From: Actinomycetota bacterium
Lineage (GTDB): Bacteria; Actinomycetota; Thermoleophilia; Gaiellales; F1-60-MAGs149
Direction of reading: 5' to 3'
Assembly (NCBI GenBank): GCA_947481755.1
Contig: CANKHS010000047.1
Coordinates: 1-8,480 of the forward strand
DNA length: 8,480 nt
This document shows, piece by piece, positions 1 through 7,069 of the stretch (positions are counted from its first letter, which is position 1; each line of letters starts with the position of its first letter). The position numbers were made by a program, and so were the translations under genes. The notes under the pieces were generated by a model. The model saw only the letters and a list, made by a program, of their open reading frames with translations. It had not been told where the DNA came from and ran no database searches.

Positions 1-947
1 AATTCCGATGCGCCAATCTGCTCGAGCACATCGCCGACGGCGCGCATCTGCTCATTGCGCTCCTCTTCGTCGATCGAACCATCGACAACGTGCACCATCA
101 GGTCGCCGGCCAGTGTCTCCTCGAGCGTCGAGGCGAAGGCATCGACGAGTCCGTGCGGCAGTTTGCGAATAAAGCCGACGGTGTCGGTGATGGTGTAATC
201 GCGTCCAACGTGTGTGTACTTTCGCGTCGTTGGGTCGAGCGTCTCAAAGAGCCGGTTGCGGCTCGAAACCTCGGAGCCAGTGAGGGCGTTGAGGAGGCTT
301 GATTTGCCGACGTTTGTGTACCCGGCGAGCGAGACCGTCGGCACGATGCCCTCCGTGCGCTGCTTGCGTTGGAGCCTGCGGCGCTTGCCCGTCTCCTTGA
401 TGCGGCGTCGCAAGAGCGTGATGCGATCGCGGGCAAGTCGGCGGTCGGTCTCGAGCTGTGACTCGCCCGGGCCGCGGGTACCGACGCCGCCACCGAGGCG
501 CTCGAGGTGGTTCCACATGCCGCGCATGCGTGGCAGTTGGTACTCGAGCTGGGCGAGTTCGACTTGGAGCTTGCCCTCAGCCGTGTGGGCGTGGCTGGCA
601 AAGATGTCGAGAATGAGGGTGGTTCGATCGATCACGCGGATCGAGAATCGATTCTCGAGGTAGCGCTGCTGCGACGGAGTCAACTCGTCGTCAATCACTA
701 AGACCTCGGCCTCGGTCTCTTTGATGCACTCTTCCAACTCGTCGACCTTACCGCGGCCAAGATAGGTCTTCGATTCGGGCTGATCTTTACGTTGGATCAG
801 TTCGCCGACGGTATCGCACTGTGCCGTCAGCAGTAACTCGCGGAGCTCGGCGACATCGGCATCGATGCGCTGAGTCGGACGAGCGATGGCAGCGATGAAG
901 GCGCGCTCAGGCGCCTCGTCACGAATTTGATAGAAGCCATCACCCAC
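1..947 (-). CDS. hflX: HflX ribosome-associated GTPase, 3' end cut by the window edge
   Basis: HflX is a cytoplasmic GTPase that binds the 50S subunit and, in studied bacteria, splits stalled or hibernating 70S ribosomes. 315 codons are visible; the end of the G domain and any C-terminal domain lie beyond base 1. The N-terminal HflX domain carries the family signature GPGESQLETDRR (from residue 159, usual form GPGETQLETDRR). The G domain follows with the P-loop GYTNVGKSS (209-217), the switch-I segment FETLDPTTRK, and the G3 motif DTVGF (255-259), which continues as IRKLPH where IRDLPH is usual. The start is forced: an in-frame TAG lies at 960-962, and the only start codon before the conserved PERAF segment is GTG at 945-947. 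No Shine-Dalgarno is visible. The gap to the aminotransferase gene is 30 nt, the widest in the cluster. Family assignment is very secure; regulation is unknown. Confidence 0.96.
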   Translation of the reverse strand, partial: MGDGFYQIRDEAPERAFIAAIARPTQRIDADVAELRELLLTAQCDTVGELIQRKDQPESKTYLGRGKVDELEECIKETEAEVLVIDDELTPSQQRYLENRFSIRVIDRTTLILDIFASHAHTAEGKLQVELAQLEYQLPRMRGMWNHLERLGGGVGTRGPGESQLETDRRLARDRITLLRRRIKETGKRRRLQRKQRTEGIVPTVSLAGYTNVGKSSLLNALTGSEVSSRNRLFETLDPTTRKYTHVGRDYTITDTVGFIRKLPHGLVDAFASTLEETLAGDLMVHVVDGSIDEEERNEQMRAVGDVLEQIGASE

Positions 948-977
948 GGTGAAGGCAGTCTACTCGCGCGACGGCGT

Positions 978-2132
978 TCAGAGAATGGCGCCGATCCGCG
1001 TGATCGCCTCGCCGAGGCGATCCTCGGGGACAGTGAGTGCCATCCGGACGAAGCCTTCGCCGGCCGCGCCGTACACATTGCCGGGTGTCACGACAACGCC
1101 TGCCTGTTCGAGCACGCGATCGGCGAACGCCAGTGACGATTCGTCGGTTGGTACCGGCACCCACAGGTACATGCCACCCGCAGGCGGGGTCACGGGCACC
1201 CCGATCGCCTGCAGCTGCTGACAGGCGAGGTCGCGACGGGCGCGGTAGATGGCAAGCGGCGGCCCGGCAACGTCCGTCTGTCCGAGCAGCCACGTCGCTG
1301 TGCGCTGTAGGGCCGGAAACATGCCGGAATCAATCTGGGTCTTGAGGCGCTGCAGCATCGCGATCACGTCGGGGTTGCCCACGGCGAAGGCGATCCGCCA
1401 CCCGGGGATCGAATACGTCTTCGACAGCGAAAGGATCTCGATGCCGTGCGCACGGAAGCTCGGATCGGCCAGTGCGCTTGGTGCTGGCTCGCCGTCGAAG
1501 ACGATGTCGGCATAGGCGTTGTCGTGGCAGAGGACGAGCTCGTGCTGCTGGGCGAAGGCGCCTAGCTCGCCAAACAGGCCCGGTCGGGCGATGGCACCCG
1601 TTGGATTATTTGGGTACCCCACAATGAGCAGGCGCGACTGGGCTGCGACCTCGGCAGAGACGGCCGTCAGGTCGGGTTGAAATCCGTTCTCTGGCAGCAG
1701 TGGCAGCGGCATCGATGCAGCGCCTGCCATCAGTGGTCCTCCGGCGTAGACCGGGTATCCCGGGTCGGCGATCAGTGAACACGATCCCGGATCGAGAATC
1801 GCCGCTGCGAGATGCGCCAGTCCCTCTTTGGCACCAAGCAGCGGGAGCACCTCAGTCGTCGGATCGAGCGAGACGCCAAAGCGGTGCTGGTAGTAGGTGG
1901 CGACCGCCTCGCGCAGTGCGGGCTCGCCGTGATTGGTTGGATAACGCGCAGCGTCATCGCGTTGAACCTCGGCGGCGAGCCGCTCGCGCAGACGCGGGTC
2001 GGGCGGAAGGTCGGGGTCGCCGATGCCCAGCGAGATCACGTCATCGCCACGCCCGCGGGCTTCCGCGATCTTACGATTGAGGCGCGCGCCGACGTACTCA
2101 GGGATCGTGTCCATGCGGTCAGAAAATCGCAT
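978..2132 (-). CDS. DapL/DapC-type PLP aminotransferase of the diaminopimelate pathway
   Basis: 384-aa fold-type I PLP aminotransferase, class I/II. Visible motifs: SLGIGDPDLP near residue 34, LLGAKEGLAH (98-107), DPGYPVY (123-129), the PLP-site NNPTG (175-179), D204 and Y207 in CHDNAY, the Schiff-base lysine K238 in SLSKTY, R246 in PGWR, and the substrate-carboxylate arginine R363. The N-terminus MRFSDRM and the stretch QIDSGMFPALQ match the LL-diaminopimelate aminotransferase (DapL) family, which converts tetrahydrodipicolinate directly to LL-DAP. The neighbouring dapD and dapE instead imply the succinylase route, where the needed enzyme is N-succinyl-DAP aminotransferase (DapC). Family membership is seen in the sequence; the substrate is not, so no symbol is given. 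The ATG lies 3 nt after the dapF stop. It fits the family N-terminus better than the next ATG, at residue 7. No clear Shine-Dalgarno; expression probably depends on the operon. Confidence 0.9.
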   Translation of the reverse strand: MRFSDRMDTIPEYVGARLNRKIAEARGRGDDVISLGIGDPDLPPDPRLRERLAAEVQRDDAARYPTNHGEPALREAVATYYQHRFGVSLDPTTEVLPLLGAKEGLAHLAAAILDPGSCSLIADPGYPVYAGGPLMAGAASMPLPLLPENGFQPDLTAVSAEVAAQSRLLIVGYPNNPTGAIARPGLFGELGAFAQQHELVLCHDNAYADIVFDGEPAPSALADPSFRAHGIEILSLSKTYSIPGWRIAFAVGNPDVIAMLQRLKTQIDSGMFPALQRTATWLLGQTDVAGPPLAIYRARRDLACQQLQAIGVPVTPPAGGMYLWVPVPTDESSLAFADRVLEQAGVVVTPGNVYGAAGEGFVRMALTVPEDRLGEAITRIGAIL

Positions 2133-2135
2133 GCG

Positions 2136-2930
2136 CTAGACCAAGAGTGCGGCGATTGCCGGGGGTAGTTCGAAGCGCTCGATGCGCTCGGCTGGACCGT
2201 GCATCGTGACGGTGCCATCGTCGCCGACATCGATGACGAGTTCGCCGCCGGGCAGGAGCACCGTGACGGGGCTATCTGCGACCCCGGTCGCAACAGCGGC
2301 AACAGCAGCGGCACAGGCACCCGATCCGCAGGCAGGTGTCTCTCCCACTCCGCGCTCCCAGACGCGCATCCGCAGACGGTGGCGATCCAGCATGGTCGTG
2401 ATCTCAACGTTGGCGCGCTCGGGAAACCACGCGTGATGTTCGAGCAGCGGCCCCTGGGTCGCCAGTGGAAACGCGTCGACGTCGTCGACGGGGATCACGA
2501 CGTGTGGATTGCCGACACTCACAAACGTATGGACATACGGAAAGTCCTCCGCGGTGGGCTGATACTGCGGGCCAGCGAGCGTGGCGGGAGCGAGCTGTGC
2601 GGTGATGACATCACCATCGACGCGGCATGGCAACAGGCCTGCCTTGGTTGCGATCGACACCTCGGCCTGTCCAAGGCGTTCCGAGGCCCAGCGAGCCACC
2701 ATTCGCGTGCCGTTGCCACAGGCCTCGCTCTCGGAGCCGTCGGGGTTCCAGATGCGCATGGTCACATCAGCGCCACCAGAGCCCGCAGAGAGCTCGAGAA
2801 CGCCATCTCCGCCGCACTCTCCGACCAGTGCGCTTGCCGTCGCCGCTGTAAGCGGCTGTGGTAGGTCGCGTGCGTCGACAAGCAGATAGACGTTGCCCGC
2901 ACCCTGCCAGCGCTCCACGAGGGGCGTCAC
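2136..2930 (-). CDS. dapF: Diaminopimelate epimerase
   Basis: DapF interconverts LL-DAP and meso-DAP without a cofactor, using two active-site cysteines as base and acid; meso-DAP feeds peptidoglycan and lysine. Both cysteines are present: C71 in EACGNGTR and C201 in TPACGSGAC. Other family motifs are GAGN near the N-terminus (substrate-binding Asn), GGDGVLEL, SVGNPHVV and ERGVGET. The chosen start is GTG at 2928-2930, giving 264 aa, close to the usual length of about 275. This GTG overlaps the dapE stop as GTGA, and a GGAGGAG lies 11 nt upstream. A longer frame from further upstream adds 21 residues that do not resemble DapF and would run deep inside dapE, so I rejected it. One oddity: the usual GND in the first motif reads GNV, followed by YLLVD. 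The overlap suggests translational coupling to dapE. Identification is very secure. Confidence 0.96.
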   Translation of the reverse strand: MTPLVERWQGAGNVYLLVDARDLPQPLTAATASALVGECGGDGVLELSAGSGGADVTMRIWNPDGSESEACGNGTRMVARWASERLGQAEVSIATKAGLLPCRVDGDVITAQLAPATLAGPQYQPTAEDFPYVHTFVSVGNPHVVIPVDDVDAFPLATQGPLLEHHAWFPERANVEITTMLDRHRLRMRVWERGVGETPACGSGACAAAVAAVATGVADSPVTVLLPGGELVIDVGDDGTVTMHGPAERIERFELPPAIAALLV

Positions 2931-3994
2931 GGAGCCCCCAACTCCTCCGCGAGTACGCGCTCGCACTCCTCCAGCAGGGCGATTTCCACCCATTCACCCG
3001 GCTGATGCGCCTGGCTTGGCTCGCCGGGCCCGTAATTGAAGGCTGGCACGCCCCACTCTTGCAATGTCGCGACGTCCGTCCACGCCTGCTTCGGGAGTAC
3101 GGGAAGTCCGCTGCGCGCGACAAAATCGCTGACGATCGGGTCGGTCAGACGCGGCTCAGCCGGTAGTGCCGTATCGAGCCACGTGACCTCCGCCGCAGGT
3201 CCGGCAAGCGCGGCCACCTCGGCCTGGGCGGCCTCCACAGAACGACCGGGCGCAACGCGCACGTTGACGGAGAGCTCGACACGATCGGGGAGCACGTTGT
3301 GGGCAATGCCGGCGTTGAGCATGGTGATGGTGACAACGTCGTGGTAGAGGAGTCCGTCGACCTCAACCGGGACTGGTTCGCGCTGCGCAAATCTGGTCAG
3401 TGCCTCAGCGAGGGCAAGCGAGATTGCGTTCTCGCCCTCCCACGGGCGGGCCGAGTGAGCTGATTGACCGTGAAAGACGATCTGCGCGTTGAGCGAGCCA
3501 ACAGCGCCGGCATGAATCGTGCCCGCAGTCGGCTCGAGCACAACCGCCAGTTTCGGCTTCGGCTCCAACAGCGTGGAATCCGCGAGCACACGGTGAATGC
3601 CGTTCGCGGCATTGGGGCCCTCCTCACGGTCGTAGAAGATGTAGACAACAGGGTCAGGCGCGTCGCTCAGCCGCTCGAGCAGACGCAACATGACGGCCAC
3701 GCCTCCCTTCATGTCGGAGGCCCCACGACCGACGATGCGATCATCGGTTCGCGCGGCGACGCCGTCCGCCCAATTCGGCACGGTGTCGAGGTGTCCGACG
3801 AGCGCAATTGCGGCGCCCTTCGCCCCCGTGCGGGCAACGACCGAGTTACCGATGCGTTCAGGGACTATCCCGAGTTCGCGCACGCGGTTCTCGACGGCGT
3901 CGGCGAGGTCCCGCTCGTCACCGTATTCCGACGTGGTCGAGACGAGGTCGAAGCAGACGTCGGCGACGCTCCCACTGAGGAAGGGTCTAGACAT
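2927..3994 (-). CDS. dapE: Succinyl-diaminopimelate desuccinylase, high-GC Gram-positive type
   Basis: DapE is a cytoplasmic two-zinc M20-family hydrolase that removes succinate from N-succinyl-LL-DAP. With the start at ATG 3992-3994 it has 355 aa. Metal and catalytic residues are in order: H68 and D70 in GHLDTVP, bridging D94 in GASDMKGG, the E124-E125 pair in YDREEG (general base and ligand), E154 in LEPTAG, H180 in QSAHSARPW on the dimerisation lid domain, and H330 in PSQAHQPGEW. The stretches FYDREE, SAHSARPW and WTDVA resemble the actinobacterial DapE subfamily more than the Escherichia coli one. The frame also has a TTG (4001-4003) and a GTG (3998-4000) just upstream. I prefer the ATG, which overlaps the dapD stop by 8 nt; no strong Shine-Dalgarno marks any of the three. 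The 3' end overlaps dapF by 4 nt. General acetylornithine deacetylase-like activity is the alternative, but the dap neighbours argue against it. Confidence 0.95.
   Translation of the reverse strand: MSRPFLSGSVADVCFDLVSTTSEYGDERDLADAVENRVRELGIVPERIGNSVVARTGAKGAAIALVGHLDTVPNWADGVAARTDDRIVGRGASDMKGGVAVMLRLLERLSDAPDPVVYIFYDREEGPNAANGIHRVLADSTLLEPKPKLAVVLEPTAGTIHAGAVGSLNAQIVFHGQSAHSARPWEGENAISLALAEALTRFAQREPVPVEVDGLLYHDVVTITMLNAGIAHNVLPDRVELSVNVRVAPGRSVEAAQAEVAALAGPAAEVTWLDTALPAEPRLTDPIVSDFVARSGLPVLPKQAWTDVATLQEWGVPAFNYGPGEPSQAHQPGEWVEIALLEECERVLAEELGAP
2942..2948 (-). promoter_or_regulatory. Shine-Dalgarno of dapF inside dapE
   Basis: GGAGGAG lies in the last codons of dapE, 11 nt before the dapF GTG (13 nt if only GGAGG is counted). 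The spacing is slightly long but acceptable. Together with the GTGA overlap it decides for the GTG at 2928-2930 as the dapF start. Confidence 0.5.
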
Positions 3995-4796
3995 CCACAC
4001 CAAGTTCGCGGAGTGCCGAGTTGAGCGAGGTCTTACGGTCGGTCGACTCGGTGCGCTCGCCGATGATCAACGCGCACGGCACGTCGAACGTGCCGGCGGG
4101 GAACTGTCGAGGGCGCGTGCCGGGAATGACGACCTTTCGCGGCGGCACGTACCCGACGTGCTCAACGGGCTCACTGCCCGAGACGTCGATGATCTTCGTC
4201 GACGCAGTCAGAATCACGCCGGCACCCAAGACCGCCTCGGCGCCAACGTGGACGCCCTCGACGACGATGGCACGCGAACCAACGAAGGCGCCGTCCTCGA
4301 TAATCACGGGACGGGCACCAGGTGGCTCTAGTACCCCACCAATACCGACGCCACCCGACAGATGGACGTCACGCCCAATCCAGGCACCGGAGCCGACGGT
4401 CGCCCAGGTGTCGACCATCGTGCCCGAACCGACGTGGGAGCCAATGTTGACGTACGACGGCATCAGCACCGCGCCGGCCTCGACGAAAGCGCCGTAGCGA
4501 ACCGTCGCCGGTGGCACGATGCGAACGCCCGCCACATTCGACTTGAGGGGAACCTTGTCGTGGTACGTGTACGGGCCGAGCTCGATGATCTCCATCTGCT
4601 GCTGACGGAAGAACAGTAGGATCGCCTGCTGGATCCAGCCGTTGACGTTCCAGCTGCCGTCGGCCTGTTGTTCGGCCAGACTCACCTCGCCGGCATCGAG
4701 CAGGGCAATCGCCTGCGACACGGCGTCTTGGGCCTCTTCTGCGGGCGTATCGCCGCGAAAGGCGGACTCAATCGTTTCAATCATCTGCGTGGACAT
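3987..4796 (-). CDS. dapD: Tetrahydrodipicolinate N-succinyltransferase
   Basis: DapD transfers succinyl from succinyl-CoA to tetrahydrodipicolinate, the committed step of the succinylase branch. The 269-aa length matches the E. coli type (about 274). An N-terminal helical domain (about 1-90, with IALLDAGEVSLAE and WIQQAILL) precedes a left-handed beta-helix of hexapeptide repeats (about 95-215). Conserved blocks are MPSYVNIG (112-119), MVDTWATVGS (127-136, including the presumed catalytic D129), HLSGGVGIGGVLEP (145-158) and VVEGV (E180). This closely follows the form known from Proteobacteria rather than the more divergent DapD of Mycobacterium and Corynebacterium, which is notable beside an actinobacterial-type DapE. 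The ATG at 4794-4796 lies 18 nt after the miaA stop. A second in-frame ATG at residue 5 is possible, and neither has a convincing Shine-Dalgarno. The trimeric form is family knowledge, not seen here. Confidence 0.96.
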   Translation of the reverse strand: MSTQMIETIESAFRGDTPAEEAQDAVSQAIALLDAGEVSLAEQQADGSWNVNGWIQQAILLFFRQQQMEIIELGPYTYHDKVPLKSNVAGVRIVPPATVRYGAFVEAGAVLMPSYVNIGSHVGSGTMVDTWATVGSGAWIGRDVHLSGGVGIGGVLEPPGARPVIIEDGAFVGSRAIVVEGVHVGAEAVLGAGVILTASTKIIDVSGSEPVEHVGYVPPRKVVIPGTRPRQFPAGTFDVPCALIIGERTESTDRKTSLNSALRELGVDV

Positions 4797-4814
4797 TCCC
4801 GAATCGTATCGGGG

Positions 4815-5735
4815 CTAGCGCCGTAGGTGCTCCTCGATGTCTGCGGCGATCGCAGTGATCGGTCGATTGGCATCGATTGGTTCGGTGTTCGGCAGCTTGC
4901 GCAGCCAGGTGTCCTGGCGCTTGGCGTATTGCCGGGTCCTGACGGAGAGCAGGCGCTCGCATTCGTGGCGGTCGATCTCGCCAGCCAAGAGTCGCGCGAC
5001 GTCGGTGACGCCGTGGGCGCGCGCTGCCGTCGTGGAGAGTGCGGTTGGTTGGGCGAGTAGTCGCTCAACTTCCGCGATGCCACCGGTATCGAGTAGTACT
5101 GGTGTGCGCGCGTTGATCTGCTCATGAACGCGGGCGCGATCGATCTGGAGTGCGAAGATGCGTGTTGGCAGGCGGGTCGTCTGGGTCCACAACTGATCGT
5201 CACCGGTTGGTGCCAGCGACTCGCCCACCGAGGCGAGTTCGAGAGCGCGGACGACGCGCCGCGTGTCGGTGGGGGCAATGCGGGCTGCTGCCTCGGCGTC
5301 TTCGCGAAGCAGCCAGGCGTGGGCGTCGGCCGGGCCGAGCCGTTCGACCTCGGCGGCAATCCGTGCACGCTCGTCGGGGTCTACGTGCGGCGGAAACTCC
5401 ACGTCTGCAAGTGCCGCGCGCAAGTAGAGGCCTGAGCCGCCAACCACAATCGGCGTTCGATCGCGAGCGATGACCCCGTCGATCGCGGCGTGCGCATCGG
5501 TGGCAAAGCGCGAGACGTCGTAGGACACGGTCGGCTCCACGTGTCCAACCAGGTGGTGTGGAATCCCACCCTGTTCGGCAGTCGTGGGTTGGTTTGTCAG
5601 ACGCTCGAGTCCCCGGTAGATCTGCATCGAATCGGCCGAGACGATCTCGCCATCGATCGCCTGTGCGAGCGCGACGGCAACGGCAGACTTGCCGGAGGCG
5701 GTCGGCCCGAAGATCGCCACCACGGAGTTCGTCAT
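4815..5735 (-). CDS. miaA: tRNA A37 dimethylallyltransferase
   Basis: MiaA transfers a dimethylallyl group from DMAPP to N6 of A37 in tRNAs reading UNN codons, forming i6A, the substrate of MiaB. The protein is 306 aa, a normal length. Motifs: P-loop GPTASGKS (10-17), SADSMQIYRGL with presumed catalytic D35 (33-43), PHHLVG (59-64), GGSGLYLRA (99-107, GGTGLY in many homologues), PTDTRRVVRALE (155-166), and the C-terminal TRQYAKRQDTWLR (267-279). The segment that usually reads IGY-x-E before the last helices is here AHGVTDV (240-246), so the conserved tyrosine is replaced. The ATG lies 2 nt after the miaB stop, with only a weak GGTG upstream, so translational coupling to miaB is likely. Function is secure from the motifs and the adjacent miaB. 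Confidence 0.97.
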   Translation of the reverse strand: MTNSVVAIFGPTASGKSAVAVALAQAIDGEIVSADSMQIYRGLERLTNQPTTAEQGGIPHHLVGHVEPTVSYDVSRFATDAHAAIDGVIARDRTPIVVGGSGLYLRAALADVEFPPHVDPDERARIAAEVERLGPADAHAWLLREDAEAAARIAPTDTRRVVRALELASVGESLAPTGDDQLWTQTTRLPTRIFALQIDRARVHEQINARTPVLLDTGGIAEVERLLAQPTALSTTAARAHGVTDVARLLAGEIDRHECERLLSVRTRQYAKRQDTWLRKLPNTEPIDANRPITAIAADIEEHLRR

Positions 5736-5737
5736 GG

Positions 5738-7057
5738 CTACACCGTGACGGCGCTGACGACCTGGCCGCGCAGCGTCTGAGAGGTGGTGTCCTCAATGCG
5801 AACCGACACCACGCTACCGATCGGCGCCGCTGGCGTAAACAACGTGGTCTTGTTGCCACGCGTCTTGCCACGGCAGATCTCGGCGTCCTTTCGGCTCGGC
5901 CCCTCCGACTGCACCTCTTGGATCGTGCCAACCAGTGCTGCGTTGCGACGGGCAGCATGGTCTTGCACGAGATCGACAAGGCGTCCCAACCGCTCGTGCT
6001 TCAGCTCGTCGGGCAATTGTCCGTCGAAGCCAGCGGCCTCCGTGCCATTGCGGGCTGAGTAGATGAAGGTGTAGGCGTGGTCGAAAGCCGCTTCGTCGTA
6101 GACACGGAGTGTCTCTTGAAAGTCTTCCTCGGTCTCGCCCGGGAAGCCCACAATGATGTCGGTGGTGAGGGCGATGTCCGGCATCGCCTCGCGCACACGT
6201 CCAACGAGGTCGAGGTAGCGCTCGGCATCGTAGGTGCGTCGCATCAGCTTGAGGATGCGCGACGAACCCGACTGCAGTGGCAAATGCAGTTGATTGCAGA
6301 CCGACGGCGACTCGGCCATCGCGGCGATGACATCGCCACGCATGTCTTTTGGATGAGGACTCATGAAGCGAATGCGATCGATGCCGTCGATCGCGTCGAT
6401 CGCGCGCAACAACTCAGCAAAGGTGCAGCGGGCATCCGGCGACAAGTCGCGTCCGTACGAGTTGACGTTCTGTCCGAGCAGCATCAATTCGGTAACGCCT
6501 TCGCTCGCCAGCTGGTTCGCCTCGGCCAAGATCTCGCGCACGTTCCGAGACCGCTCGCGGCCGCGCACGCTCGGCACGATGCAGTAACTGCAGACCGAGT
6601 TGCAGCCCATCGACAATTGCAGCCAAGCCTGGTGCGAGCGTTCACGGCGCTTCGGCAGGTCGGCAGCAAAGTCGTCGAAGCTGCCGAACGCCCCGCGTTC
6701 TGCATCGCCTTCAGCGTTCATCACGTCACGAAGTGCACCGATGCGACCTGGACCCACGGCAGCGTCAACCCACGGAAAGTCGCGGAAGATGTCGTCGCGC
6801 TGCGATTCTGCCCAGCAGCCAGCCACCACGATCTGCAGATCCGGCTCGCGATTCTTTCGGCCGCGTGCGACGTTGAGAGCTTGGATCAGACGCTCGTCGG
6901 CTCGTTCGCGGATCGTGCAGGTGTTGAACACGAGGACGTTGGCCTGCTCGCTCTCGGGGGCCTCCCCCATGCCAGCTGCCTCGAGCATGCCTTTGATGCG
7001 CTCGGAGTCGTGCACGTTCATTTGGCAGCCGAAGGTCGTGACGTGAAAGCGCTGCAT
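5738..7057 (-). CDS. miaB: tRNA-2-methylthio-N6-dimethylallyladenosine synthase
   Basis: MiaB is a radical-SAM methylthiotransferase that converts i6A37 to ms2i6A37, acting directly after MiaA. The 439-aa protein has the full three-domain plan. The N-terminal UPF0004 domain binds one 4Fe-4S cluster through C11 (GCQMN), C47 (NTCTIRE) and C81 (GCWAE). The radical-SAM domain has C152, C156 and C159 in CNSVCSYC, followed by VRGRERS. LLGQNVNSYG, MSPHPKD, LPLQSGS and TDIIVGFPGET follow in the usual order. A C-terminal TRAM domain (about 372-437, with GKTRGNKTTLF) binds tRNA. VRGRE and NTCTIRE with the MiaA neighbour favour MiaB over the paralogues MtaB and RimO. The ATG at 7055-7057 is 10 nt after the rny stop and has the best Shine-Dalgarno in the window (AGGGA, 7065-7069). 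Confidence 0.97.
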   Translation of the reverse strand: MQRFHVTTFGCQMNVHDSERIKGMLEAAGMGEAPESEQANVLVFNTCTIRERADERLIQALNVARGRKNREPDLQIVVAGCWAESQRDDIFRDFPWVDAAVGPGRIGALRDVMNAEGDAERGAFGSFDDFAADLPKRRERSHQAWLQLSMGCNSVCSYCIVPSVRGRERSRNVREILAEANQLASEGVTELMLLGQNVNSYGRDLSPDARCTFAELLRAIDAIDGIDRIRFMSPHPKDMRGDVIAAMAESPSVCNQLHLPLQSGSSRILKLMRRTYDAERYLDLVGRVREAMPDIALTTDIIVGFPGETEEDFQETLRVYDEAAFDHAYTFIYSARNGTEAAGFDGQLPDELKHERLGRLVDLVQDHAARRNAALVGTIQEVQSEGPSRKDAEICRGKTRGNKTTLFTPAAPIGSVVSVRIEDTTSQTLRGQVVSAVTV

Positions 7058-7064
7058 CTCGTGT

Positions 7065-7069
7065 TCCCT
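7065..7069 (-). promoter_or_regulatory. Shine-Dalgarno of miaB
   Basis: Read on the minus strand, the junction is TAG-GGAACACGAG-ATG. AGGGA shares its first two bases with the rny stop codon and ends 7 nt before the miaB ATG, a good spacing. It fixes the miaB start and ties its initiation to ribosomes ending rny. Confidence 0.7.

Noticed and set aside
423..430. GCGATCGC palindrome, also seen near 4845, resembling the cyanobacterial HIP1 site
   Set aside because: Both lie inside coding sequence of a GC-rich genome rich in GATC and CG steps; I could not count enrichment, and nothing else suggests a cyanobacterium.
2199..2864. 221-codon plus-strand frame over dapF
   Set aside because: In codon register with dapF and opposite its catalytic motifs; explained by avoided TTA, CTA and TCA codons.
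3464..4331. Plus-strand frames of 186 and 213 codons over dapE and dapD
   Set aside because: Shadows opposite conserved enzymes; compositionally biased with no family motifs.
4797..4814. Possible promoter or terminator between miaA and dapD
   Set aside because: The gap is only 18 nt, with no stem-loop plus T-run and no promoter-like boxes.
5200..5979. 259-codon minus-strand frame overlapping miaA and the miaB 3' end
   Set aside because: Arginine- and serine-rich out-of-frame translation crossing two well-supported genes; a typical high-GC shadow.
6378..6412. Repetitive run of GATCG-like units
   Set aside because: It lies inside miaB and encodes the IDAIDGID segment of the radical-SAM domain; low-complexity coding, not a repeat element.
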